Positions 35,102 through 43,162 of a DNA stretch of 64,000 bases are shown here, one piece after another. How positions within the stretch are numbered: the stretch's first letter is position 1; every line of letters begins with the position of its first letter. This DNA is from CBFHSF01 sp965661055. GTDB taxonomy: Bacteria; Bacteroidota; Bacteroidia; Flavobacteriales; Schleiferiaceae. Under the pieces are notes generated by a model. It did not search any database. It was not told the DNA's origin and was given only the letters and a program-made list of their open reading frames with translations. A program made the translations under genes and the position numbers. The DNA lies in contig CBFICS010000001.1 of NCBI GenBank assembly GCA_965661055.1, forward strand, positions 268,072-332,071, in the 5' to 3' direction.

Positions 35102-35530
35102 ATGATTAAATTGAAAGTAACCCTTGCCTTTTTGTTTTTATTGCCCTTTGCGGGATGGTCACAAGAGACCCCTGAAAAGCCTCAAACTGCTGATACTGCT
35201 AAGATTTACGACAATGAATTGTCTTTTTATGTGGTGAGTGAGCAAATGAGAAAGTATGGTGAGATTGAAGTTTGCGTATTCTCTGACAAAGTAAACATGT
35301 GTGTTGGCAACTTGACAACGAGTTTTGAAATTCACATTTTTGATGCAAATGACCAGTTGTTAGCCAAGTCTATTTGGTTGGGAATGAATTTGAATATTAA
35401 ATTCAAAAAGAATTATCCCAAAGCAAAATATTTAGAAATTAAAGCGGTAAAGCCATTCGTAATCAACAAAACCACCGGTAGTAAGATTTACCAAGACGAA
35501 CCTATTTCCGGAAAATTTACTCTGAAGTGA
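35102..35530 (+). CDS. Secreted protein of unknown function
   Basis: 142 residues with a signal peptide (FLLPFAGWSQ). After a short linker rich in Pro and Thr the rest looks like a single beta-rich domain with two cysteines (VCVFSD and NMCVGN) that could pair in the periplasm. No family recognised. The stop codon overlaps the start of the sigma-54-type regulator by one base, so it is part of the miaB-secG transcript. Confidence 0.75.
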   Translation: MIKLKVTLAFLFLLPFAGWSQETPEKPQTADTAKIYDNELSFYVVSEQMRKYGEIEVCVFSDKVNMCVGNLTTSFEIHIFDANDQLLAKSIWLGMNLNIKFKKNYPKAKYLEIKAVKPFVINKTTGSKIYQDEPISGKFTLK

Positions 35531-36771
35531 TGAATGTAAGAGACATAAAACAGCGATTTAGTATTATAGGAAATTCACCTTTGCTTGACAGAGCCATTGA
35601 AAAAGCAATTCAGGTGGCACCCACTGATATCTCTGTTTTAGTTTCGGGAGAAAGTGGAGTGGGGAAAGAAAATATTCCCAAAATAATTCACCAGCTTTCT
35701 CATAGAAAACACGGTCCGTACGTGGCCGTTAACTGTGGAGCCATTCCTGAAGGGACCATAGATTCTGAATTGTTTGGTCATGAGAAAGGAGCTTTTACTG
35801 GAGCAACTGGCGCCAGAAAGGGTTATTTTGAAGAAGCCGATGGTGGGACTATCTTTTTAGATGAAGTAGGGGAACTTCCACACAGTACCCAAGTGCGTCT
35901 TCTGAGGGTTTTAGAAACCGGAGAGTATATTAAAGTAGGATCTTCAAAACCACAAAAAACAAACGTAAGAGTAGTTGGAGCAACCAATGTAAATATGTTG
36001 GAGGCCATCAAGAAAGATAAGTTTAGGGAAGACCTATATTATCGTCTTAATACCGTTGAGATTCAATTGCCCCCCTTGCGTGAAAGAAAGGATGACATTC
36101 ATTTGTTGTTTAGAAAGTTTGCTGCCGATTTCAGTGAAAAATATCACTTACCAGCAGTCAGGCTTATGCCAGACGCTATTTCTGTTTTAGATTCGTTTAG
36201 GTGGCCAGGAAACATCAGACAGCTAAGAAACCTTGCCGAGCAAATTTCTGTCATAGAAACCGAGAGAGAAATTAATGCTCCCAAGCTATTGACCTACCTT
36301 CCCGATGCGGGTAAGTCAAATGTACCCGCTCTATATGAAAGTGACTCAAAAGATTCTAATGATTTTTCTTCGGAGAGGGAGATTCTTTACAAAGTCTTGT
36401 TTGATATGAAAAAAGACCTGAACAACTTAAGAGAGTTGGTGGGGCAAATGTTGTCTAATAAAGATTTGGAAGGCTTTATTGCGGAGAATCCTAATCTAAT
36501 GAAGAGTGTCTACGCTCAAGAATCAAAAGTGCCGGCCACCCGTGATGAATCGGAGTCATTAGTGCCAATCATTGAAACGAAAAATGACTTTTTAGACGAT
36601 GTTTACGATGCGCCTGAACAGGTAGAGGAGAATCTAAGCCTACAAGACAAAGAAATTGAGTTGATCAAGAAAGCCTTGAATAGAAATAAAGGGAAACGCA
36701 AAAATGCCGCTGATGAACTCGGGATTTCTGAACGTACTTTGTATAGAAAAATAAAACAATACGACTTATGA
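35530..36771 (+). CDS. Sigma-54-type (RpoN) transcriptional activator without receiver domain
   Basis: 413 residues from ATG 35530, which overlaps the preceding TGA. The AAA+ domain fills residues ~10-245: Walker A GESGVGKE (40-47), GAFTGA loop (87-92) that contacts sigma-54, Walker B IFLDEVGEL. The C-terminus (~370-413) is a Fis-type helix-turn-helix (NAADELGISERTLYRKIKQ). There is no N-terminal receiver or sensory domain, so activity must be set by partner or expression. The Walker A has Glu in the position after GK, where Thr/Ser/Glu are seen. It is co-transcribed with lptE, a common flavobacterial order. Confidence 0.92.
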   Translation: MNVRDIKQRFSIIGNSPLLDRAIEKAIQVAPTDISVLVSGESGVGKENIPKIIHQLSHRKHGPYVAVNCGAIPEGTIDSELFGHEKGAFTGATGARKGYFEEADGGTIFLDEVGELPHSTQVRLLRVLETGEYIKVGSSKPQKTNVRVVGATNVNMLEAIKKDKFREDLYYRLNTVEIQLPPLRERKDDIHLLFRKFAADFSEKYHLPAVRLMPDAISVLDSFRWPGNIRQLRNLAEQISVIETEREINAPKLLTYLPDAGKSNVPALYESDSKDSNDFSSEREILYKVLFDMKKDLNNLRELVGQMLSNKDLEGFIAENPNLMKSVYAQESKVPATRDESESLVPIIETKNDFLDDVYDAPEQVEENLSLQDKEIELIKKALNRNKGKRKNAADELGISERTLYRKIKQYDL

Positions 36772-37265
36772 AAAGATTCTTAGGATGGGCTGTTTTCTTT
36801 TTTGTTTTGGTGGGATGTACCGGCGGTTACTCCTTTGCGGGAGGAGATGTTGGATTGGCGAAAACGATTACCATTAATCAGTTTCCGAACTACGCAGACC
36901 TTGTAAATCCTACTTTGAGTCAAGAATTCACAGAAGGATTAAGAGATATTTTTATTGCAAGAACCGATTTGGTTGCAGAGTCTGAAGGAGGAGATTTAAT
37001 CTTTGAAGGTTCTATAACTGATTACAGAATTCAGTATATTTCAGCTCAGTCTAATGAAACAGCTGCTCAAAACAGATTGTCTATTACAGTCAATGTGATT
37101 TTTACGAATCAAATTGAACCAGAGAAAAGCTTTGAAAAGAAGTTTTCTAGGTATAAAGATTATGATTCTGATTTCTCACTGACTCAAGTAGAAGAGGGGT
37201 TGGTAACAGAAATGATTGAAGAACTGGCAGAAGATATTTTTAATCGATCAGTTGTAAATTGGTAA
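36768..37265 (+). CDS. lptE: LptE family LPS-assembly lipoprotein
   Basis: 165 residues, lipobox LVGCT (Cys17). The GGYSFAGG motif after the lipobox and the beta-alpha layout with AAQNRLSITVNVIFTN are typical of Bacteroidota LptE. It plugs the LptD barrel that inserts lipopolysaccharide in the outer membrane. Its ATGA overlaps the end of the regulator gene by 4 bp, so translation is coupled. Confidence 0.9.
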   Translation: MKRFLGWAVFFFVLVGCTGGYSFAGGDVGLAKTITINQFPNYADLVNPTLSQEFTEGLRDIFIARTDLVAESEGGDLIFEGSITDYRIQYISAQSNETAAQNRLSITVNVIFTNQIEPEKSFEKKFSRYKDYDSDFSLTQVEEGLVTEMIEELAEDIFNRSVVNW

Positions 37266-37269
37266 TCGT

Positions 37270-38421
37270 TTGACAAAAGACCAACTCATAAAACTCGTTG
37301 AAAACCCATCAAAAATTGATGAGCAGTCTTTTCTTGCTATAGAAAAATTACGGGAAGACTTTCCGTATTCTTATCCTTTAGCTTTACTAAAATTACTTCA
37401 CTTAAAACAAAATGATTCTTATCTCTTTACTCCTGCGCTGAGTAAAACTGCACTATTGAGTCCAGACCGTGAGAAGTTATGGCATTGGGTTGAAGGTGAA
37501 GTTCAGGAAAAGAAAACGGTTTTACGAGTTGAAAAATCACAACCTACCCACGTGGTTGATCCTCCCGCGAAAGCGGAAGAGAAAGAAGAGGTTGTGAAGG
37601 AAGAAAAAACACCGGTACAAGAGACTGAAAGTCCTGAAAAGACAGAAACCCCTCCGGTTAAAAAAGAGGAAAAAACCCTTGCTAACCAAGGTTCTGAGCT
37701 TAAAGATTTGAGTCATTTGCCAGAAAAAGTTCGGGCAATTATTGAGAGAAGTCGAAATATCCAAAAGAAAATTCAGGAGCCCAAAGAGGAGCATGTTGAG
37801 AAAGGAAATGTTCCTGAATCTATTGCATCGTTCAAACTTGAAGAGCCCATTGAAGTGGAGCCTTTGAGTGTTTCTGAGAATGAAGATTTGAATATTAGTT
37901 TTTCTATTCTTGAAGATGAATCAGACTTTTTAGGAGTTCCCAATGAAGTAGAGGAGGAAATTGAAGAAGACCTTACAGATGAAGTTACGCCAAAGTCAAT
38001 TGTAGAAAAAGAGATTATACTGGAAGGTAAGCACAGCTTTGTAGAATGGATGGAGCTGATGAGTAGCACTGAGGTTTCTAAGGGGAAAATTCATGATGAT
38101 AAACCCAGAGAAGTAATAGAGGAGGCGAAAACTTCCCCAAAAACACTAGAAGAGAAAATAGACTTAATAGATCAGTTTATTAAAAAGCCACCTAGGTTTA
38201 AACCGGTGAAAAAGAGTGGAAATAACATAGATTTATTAAAAATGACTACCTCTGATGATTCCGCATTTATTACGGAGACATTGGCTCAAGTTTACCTTGA
38301 TCAGAAACATTTTGATAAAGCAATTGAAGCATATGAAATTCTTCGTTTGAAATATCCCGAAAAAAGTAGTTTATTTGCAGACCGAATTTCAGATATAAAA
38401 AAGATTAAAGAAAATAAATAG
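37270..38421 (+). CDS. TPR-containing protein with charged low-complexity centre
   Basis: 383 residues starting at TTG 37270; no ATG lies near, and the N-terminal helices are needed for the domain. Residues ~1-80 are helical and hydrophobic enough to form a small domain; ~85-290 are Glu/Lys/Pro-rich and likely disordered; the C-terminus (~335-375) holds one clear TPR (LAQVYLDQKHFDKAIEAYEIL). Genes of this type sit between lptE and secG in many flavobacteria; function unknown. No signal peptide, so it is cytosolic. Confidence 0.8.
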   Translation: MTKDQLIKLVENPSKIDEQSFLAIEKLREDFPYSYPLALLKLLHLKQNDSYLFTPALSKTALLSPDREKLWHWVEGEVQEKKTVLRVEKSQPTHVVDPPAKAEEKEEVVKEEKTPVQETESPEKTETPPVKKEEKTLANQGSELKDLSHLPEKVRAIIERSRNIQKKIQEPKEEHVEKGNVPESIASFKLEEPIEVEPLSVSENEDLNISFSILEDESDFLGVPNEVEEEIEEDLTDEVTPKSIVEKEIILEGKHSFVEWMELMSSTEVSKGKIHDDKPREVIEEAKTSPKTLEEKIDLIDQFIKKPPRFKPVKKSGNNIDLLKMTTSDDSAFITETLAQVYLDQKHFDKAIEAYEILRLKYPEKSSLFADRISDIKKIKENK

Positions 38422-38426
38422 AAAGT

Positions 38427-38807
38427 ATGTCATTATTGATTTCCATCTTATTGATTGCAACCTGCCTATTATTAGTGCTAGTGATTTTAGTACAAAATCC
38501 TAAAGGAGGTGGCTTGAGCTCAACATTTGGAGGCGGAAGCTCACAAATGCTTGGAGGAGTAAAAAAGACTAACGACTTTTTAGATAAAGCTACATGGACT
38601 TTATCAATTGTTTTGGTTGCCCTTGTATTGATCATCAACTTAGGAGGAAGCATGGCTTCTGACGAAGTTACCAATGAGTCAGGACTTGTAGATCAACTGA
38701 ACAACGCGGCTCCTGTTGCTCCAGCAACTATTCCACAAGCAGGTGGAGAAGAACTTCAAGACAACGGCCTTCAGACAGTTGAAGAAACTGAAGAGGACGG
38801 AGAATAA
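38427..38807 (+). CDS. secG: Preprotein translocase subunit SecG
   Basis: 126 residues. Two membrane helices (~2-20 and ~50-72) around the conserved LVQNPKGGGLSSTFGG loop identify SecG, which assists the SecYEG channel. The tail after the second helix (~85-126) is acidic and longer than in E. coli. It ends the miaB-secG transcript. Confidence 0.95.
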   Translation: MSLLISILLIATCLLLVLVILVQNPKGGGLSSTFGGGSSQMLGGVKKTNDFLDKATWTLSIVLVALVLIINLGGSMASDEVTNESGLVDQLNNAAPVAPATIPQAGGEELQDNGLQTVEETEEDGE

Positions 38808-38837
38808 GCTTAGACAGAATTTCTTTAAAAGATATCT

Positions 38838-38864
38838 AAACCCTGCCAAGTGCAGGGTTTTTTT
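38838..38864 (+). terminator. Terminator after secG
   Basis: AACCCTGC / GCAGGGTT stem, 5-nt loop, seven T in a row. Confidence 0.9.
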
Positions 38865-39016
38865 ATGTCTAAAATTCAGTTTTGATGCAGCTCAATGTCA
38901 TGCTGTCAGAGATTTTTTTCCGTTTGGTAATTTGTTGTCATGAAATTGGTGTTGGCACACTGTGTGCTTATACGAAGCGCAGTAATAAATCACTAATTAA
39001 TTAAACAATTATAAAA

Positions 39017-39295
39017 ATGGCTGAATTGAATATTCGTCCGCTAGCAGACAGAGTTCTCGTTGAACCAGCGCCTGCTGAAACTACTACAGCATCTGGGATT
39101 ATTATTCCTGACACGGCTCAAGAAAAACCACAGAAAGGAACAGTAGTGGCAGTGGGTAACGGTAAGGTTGATGAACCGTTAACGGTAAAAGTTGGCGAAA
39201 CCGTACTGTACGGAAAGTACGCCGGAACTGAATTGAAATTTGAAGGAAAGGACTACCTGATTATGCGTGAGTCTGACATCCTAGCTATTCTTTAA
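39017..39295 (+). CDS. groES: Co-chaperonin GroES
   Basis: 92 residues. The family start IRPLADRVLVEP, the mobile loop (~residues 18-33, ETTTASGIIIPD) and the closing YLIMRESDILAIL are all seen. Forms the heptameric lid of GroEL. A 210-bp gap with a GC-ACA/TGT dyad lies upstream; no CIRCE element is present. Confidence 0.98.
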   Translation: MAELNIRPLADRVLVEPAPAETTTASGIIIPDTAQEKPQKGTVVAVGNGKVDEPLTVKVGETVLYGKYAGTELKFEGKDYLIMRESDILAIL

Positions 39296-39315
39296 CTAAA
39301 AATAAAATTATCATC

Positions 39316-40950
39316 ATGGCAAAAGACATCAAATTTGATATCGAAGCTAGAGACGCACTGCGTCGCGGGGTAGATGCATTGGCAAATGCGGTTCGTGTTA
39401 CCCTAGGACCTAAAGGAAGAAACGTAATTATTGAGAAATCATTTGGCTCACCTCACATCACAAAAGATGGTGTGTCTGTAGCGAAAGAGATTGAGTTAGA
39501 AGACAAGATTGAAAACCTAGGAGCCCAAATGGTAAAAGAGGTAGCGTCTAAAACTGCTGATGTTGCAGGGGATGGAACTACTACTGCTACTGTTTTAGCT
39601 CAGGCGATTGTTACTCAGGGTCTTAAAAACGTTGCGGCGGGTGCAAACCCAATGGACCTTAAAAGAGGTATTGACAAAGCGGTTGAATCTATTGTTGCTG
39701 AATTGAAAAAGCTTTCTCAAGAAGTTGGTGATAGCGATAATAAAATTGAGCAAGTAGCTACTATTTCTGCTAATAACGATTCATCAATCGGTTCATTAAT
39801 AGCCGAAGCGATGGGCCGTGTTAAGAAAGAAGGAGTAATTACTGTTGAAGAAGCAAAAGGTACTGAGACCTACGTTGACGTAGTAGAAGGAATGCAGTTT
39901 GACAGAGGTTACTTAAGTCCTTACTTTGTTACGGATACTGAAAAAATGTTGGCTGACCTAGAGAACCCTTACATCTTGATTTACGATAAGAAGGTTTCTA
40001 ATATGAAAGAACTTCTTCCAGTTCTTGAGCCAGCAGCGCAATCTGGTAGACCTTTGGTAATTATTGCGGAAGATGTAGATGGTGAAGCTTTAGCAACACT
40101 TGTAGTAAATAAAATTAGAGGTGCCCTAAAAATTGCTGCGGTAAAAGCACCAGGTTTTGGTGATAGAAGAAAGGCTATGCTAGAAGATATAGCAATTCTT
40201 ACAGGCGGTACCGTAATCTCTGAAGAGAGAGGCTTTAAATTAGAGAATGCTACTCTAGATATGCTAGGTACTGCAGAAAAGGTTACCATTGATAAAGACA
40301 ACACTACAGTTGTAAATGGTGCTGGATCTCAAGATGATATCAAGGCAAGAGTCAACCAAATTAAGGCTCAAATTGAATCTACTACTTCTGACTATGATAG
40401 AGAAAAACTTCAAGAGCGCCTAGCTAAGTTAGCGGGTGGTGTAGCGGTACTTTATGTAGGAGCTGCATCAGAAATTGAAATGAAGGAGAAGAAAGATAGA
40501 GTAGATGACGCATTGGCTGCTACTAGAGCTGCTATTGAAGAAGGTATTGTTCCTGGAGGCGGTACCGCTTTAGTGAGAGCTTCAACGGCTTTAAATAACC
40601 TTGAAGGGGATAATCAAGACGAAACTACAGGGATGAAAATCATTCTTCGTTCTATTGAAGAACCTTTGAGACAAATTGTTGAAAACGCAGGACTTGAAGG
40701 CTCTGTTGTTGTTGCAAAAGTAAAAGAAGGAAAAGATGACTTCGGATTTAACGCCAAGTCTGAAGAATACGGAAACATGTACGAGCAAGGCATTATTGAT
40801 CCTACTAAAGTAACTAGAGTTGCTTTAGAGAATGCTGCTTCTATTGCCGGTTTACTTCTTACTACTGAAGCAACCATAACTGAAATTCCAAAAGAAAACG
40901 ATTCAATGCCAGCAGGTGGTATGGGCGGCGGAATGCCAGGAATGATGTAA
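39316..40950 (+). CDS. groEL: Chaperonin GroEL
   Basis: 544 residues, the usual length. Nucleotide-binding motif DVAGDGTTTATVLAQ, the GGGTALVRA segment and the C-terminal GGMGGGMPGMM tail are typical. It folds client proteins in a double ring with GroES, 20 bp upstream. Confidence 0.99.
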   Translation: MAKDIKFDIEARDALRRGVDALANAVRVTLGPKGRNVIIEKSFGSPHITKDGVSVAKEIELEDKIENLGAQMVKEVASKTADVAGDGTTTATVLAQAIVTQGLKNVAAGANPMDLKRGIDKAVESIVAELKKLSQEVGDSDNKIEQVATISANNDSSIGSLIAEAMGRVKKEGVITVEEAKGTETYVDVVEGMQFDRGYLSPYFVTDTEKMLADLENPYILIYDKKVSNMKELLPVLEPAAQSGRPLVIIAEDVDGEALATLVVNKIRGALKIAAVKAPGFGDRRKAMLEDIAILTGGTVISEERGFKLENATLDMLGTAEKVTIDKDNTTVVNGAGSQDDIKARVNQIKAQIESTTSDYDREKLQERLAKLAGGVAVLYVGAASEIEMKEKKDRVDDALAATRAAIEEGIVPGGGTALVRASTALNNLEGDNQDETTGMKIILRSIEEPLRQIVENAGLEGSVVVAKVKEGKDDFGFNAKSEEYGNMYEQGIIDPTKVTRVALENAASIAGLLLTTEATITEIPKENDSMPAGGMGGGMPGMM

Positions 40951-40975
40951 TCTTTTAAGGATTAGTTTTATACTT

Positions 40976-41006
40976 AAAAGGCCGCTCAAAATGAGCGGCC
41001 TTTTTT
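40976..41006. terminator. Bidirectional terminator after groEL
   Basis: AAAAGGCCGCTCA / TGAGCGGCCTTTT stem with an AAA loop; T run on both strands. It also serves the convergent DUF255 gene, whose stop is at 41010. Confidence 0.92.
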
Positions 41007-41009
41007 ATT

Positions 41010-43109
41010 TTAGAATAATTGTTCTAATGCTTCTTCTACTGTCTCAACGGGTAATTGGCAAGTCTTATTTTCACAAACATAGATCATAGTTTTTCCTTCT
41101 ACATAGCGATGGGCTAATAAAGGCAAATCTGAATCTGATTTTGAACTAGAGAAAAATACATTGGGGATGTAGTGTTTTTCTAATTGACCCAGGTATTCTT
41201 GGTGTTTTTCGCCAATGATTACAACTTCTTTTGTTCCCTCTTTAAAAAGTAAAGCCAACTTTAACCACTGTGAATACCCCTCTGCATAATCTGGAATTCT
41301 AGAGTTCATCTTTTGAAGCATTTCTCTTGAATGTTCTATGTATTCTTGGTTGTCTAATAAGGTCCCAAGGGTAAAGAGGTTTAATGCCATAGTTGAATTA
41401 GGACTTGGTAAAACATTGTCATCATTTTCTATTTGCAATCGCGTGGTGCTTGAAAAATTTAAAAAGGGACTGTCTTGAATTGAAAAGATCTCTAATGTGT
41501 GCTTACAAAGGTCTTGTCCGGTTTGTAAATAACACTCATTTCCAGTTACTTGATACGCCAACAAACAAGCTTCAATGGTGAAAGCGTAATCTTCTAAAAA
41601 CCCCTCCTGCCCCAATACGTCAAGATAACTATGATAAAGAGTGTTTTCTTTTCTCAAGGTGTTTAATAGGAAGGATAAACACTTTTCTGCACTTTGAAGG
41701 TACCTTGGATTTTTAAAGGTTTTATAGGCTTCAAGTAGTCCTTTTACCGTTAAAGCATTCCATGAAGCTATTATTTTGTTGTCCGTTCCAGGTCGAATTC
41801 TTTTTGATCGGTGAGTAAGAAGAAGCTCCTTCCTTTTTGTGACCTGTGTTGTAAAACCTTTGACCTCTAAATTATTCAACTTTGAAAATTCTTCTAGGGT
41901 GTAATTAGGAAAGAGTATGGACCTCTCCTTCTCCCAAAAGCCATCGGTTTCTATTCTGAAGTATTCATTGAACAAAGTGTAGTCTTTTCCTAGAATTTCT
42001 AGTAACTCTTCTTGAGTCCATAAGTAGAAAAGTCCTTCTTCACCTTCAGAATCTGCATCTATTGCTGAGTAAAATCCGCCAGAATTATGGGTCATTTCAC
42101 GATCTATCCAATCAATAGTTTCGGTAACCACTTGGCGATAAAGTGGATTTTTACTTTTTCTGTATGCTTCACTATATAAAGAAAGTAACTGTCCGTTGTC
42201 GTAAAGCATTTTTTCAAAGTGGGGTACATGCCATTTAACATCCGTAGAGTAGCGACTGAATCCACCACCCACTTGGTCGTAAATTCCTCCAAGAGCCATT
42301 TTATCTAGAGTAGTGAATATGTGTTTTTCGAGCGCAGCATCACCGTGATGAGTTACGTAATGAAGTAAAAAACTATAATTGTTTGGAAGAGGAACTTTTG
42401 GGGCTCTATTGGGACCTCCATTTTTTATGTCTAAACGATTTTTCCATTCACCAATAGCTCTTTGAAACATATGGTCAGAAATAGGTTCGCTTTCAGATTG
42501 TAATGCAACTAATTGAGTTTGTTGAATTCCTTTTTCCAGACGATCTGCGTATTCTCTCATTTTTCTCGGGGCGTTTAGATAAACATCTAAAACAGCATCT
42601 AATGATTTTAACCATTGCTGAGGGTTAAAATAGGTGCCACCCCAAACGGTTCTGCCATCAGGCAGAGCAACTACGTTCAATGGCCAACCCCCTCTTTGTG
42701 TCATCAATTGAACCGCACTCATATAATACTGATCTAGATCGGGTCTTTCTTCTCTGTCTACCTTGACACAGATGAAGTTTTTATTCATGAACTCAGCTAT
42801 TGAATCATTCTCAAATGACTCCCTTTCCATAACGTGGCACCAGTGGCATGTTGAGTATCCTATGCTAATAATTAACAGTTTCTCTTCCTCTTGGGCACTT
42901 TGTAAAATTTGGTCAGAGTAAGCATGCCACTCTACAGGATTATAGGCGTGTTGTAATAAATATGGACTCTTTTCAGAGAGTAAAGAATTTGCTTTTTTCA
43001 TGTGACCTTTTTGTGAATTGGGTTGGCAGCCTGTAAGTAGGCTCAAGAACATTGCAAGCAGTAGGTGTTTATGGCACTCTGTAAATTTTATATAACTTTG
43101 ATTTAGCAT
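41010..43109 (-). CDS. Thioredoxin-fold/DUF255 (YyaL, SPATA20-like) lipoprotein
   Basis: 699 residues from ATG 43109; the upstream in-frame TTG at 43151 would put the signal behind 14 extra residues. A lipobox-like LLTGC (Cys28) follows a hydrophobic stretch. Residues ~45-200 form a thioredoxin-like domain with the family STCHWCHVM motif, then comes an (alpha/alpha)6 barrel typical of DUF255. Family members are called thioredoxin-domain proteins of unknown substrate. It is divergent from the phosphate permease with about 50 bp between start codons. Confidence 0.88.
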   Translation of the reverse strand: MLNQSYIKFTECHKHLLLAMFLSLLTGCQPNSQKGHMKKANSLLSEKSPYLLQHAYNPVEWHAYSDQILQSAQEEEKLLIISIGYSTCHWCHVMERESFENDSIAEFMNKNFICVKVDREERPDLDQYYMSAVQLMTQRGGWPLNVVALPDGRTVWGGTYFNPQQWLKSLDAVLDVYLNAPRKMREYADRLEKGIQQTQLVALQSESEPISDHMFQRAIGEWKNRLDIKNGGPNRAPKVPLPNNYSFLLHYVTHHGDAALEKHIFTTLDKMALGGIYDQVGGGFSRYSTDVKWHVPHFEKMLYDNGQLLSLYSEAYRKSKNPLYRQVVTETIDWIDREMTHNSGGFYSAIDADSEGEEGLFYLWTQEELLEILGKDYTLFNEYFRIETDGFWEKERSILFPNYTLEEFSKLNNLEVKGFTTQVTKRKELLLTHRSKRIRPGTDNKIIASWNALTVKGLLEAYKTFKNPRYLQSAEKCLSFLLNTLRKENTLYHSYLDVLGQEGFLEDYAFTIEACLLAYQVTGNECYLQTGQDLCKHTLEIFSIQDSPFLNFSSTTRLQIENDDNVLPSPNSTMALNLFTLGTLLDNQEYIEHSREMLQKMNSRIPDYAEGYSQWLKLALLFKEGTKEVVIIGEKHQEYLGQLEKHYIPNVFFSSSKSDSDLPLLAHRYVEGKTMIYVCENKTCQLPVETVEEALEQLF

Positions 43110-43139
43110 TGAGTTAACATGCCCGGTGTTTAACCAATC

Positions 43140-43147
43140 TATTTTTG
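43140..43147 (+). promoter_or_regulatory. -7 promoter element of the phosphate permease gene
   Basis: TATTTTTG matches TAnnTTTG. The in-frame TTG at 43145 is inside it, which supports ATG 43163 as the start. The -33 element is weak. Confidence 0.4.
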
Positions 43148-43162
43148 CCAAAAATTATTTCC

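Noticed and set aside
38953..38967. Possible sigma-54 promoter (TTGGCAC...GTGC) upstream of groES
   Set aside because: The distance from GG to GC is 10 bp where the invariant spacing is 12, so it does not fit; the GCACA-CTG-TGTGC dyad is too short to call an operator.
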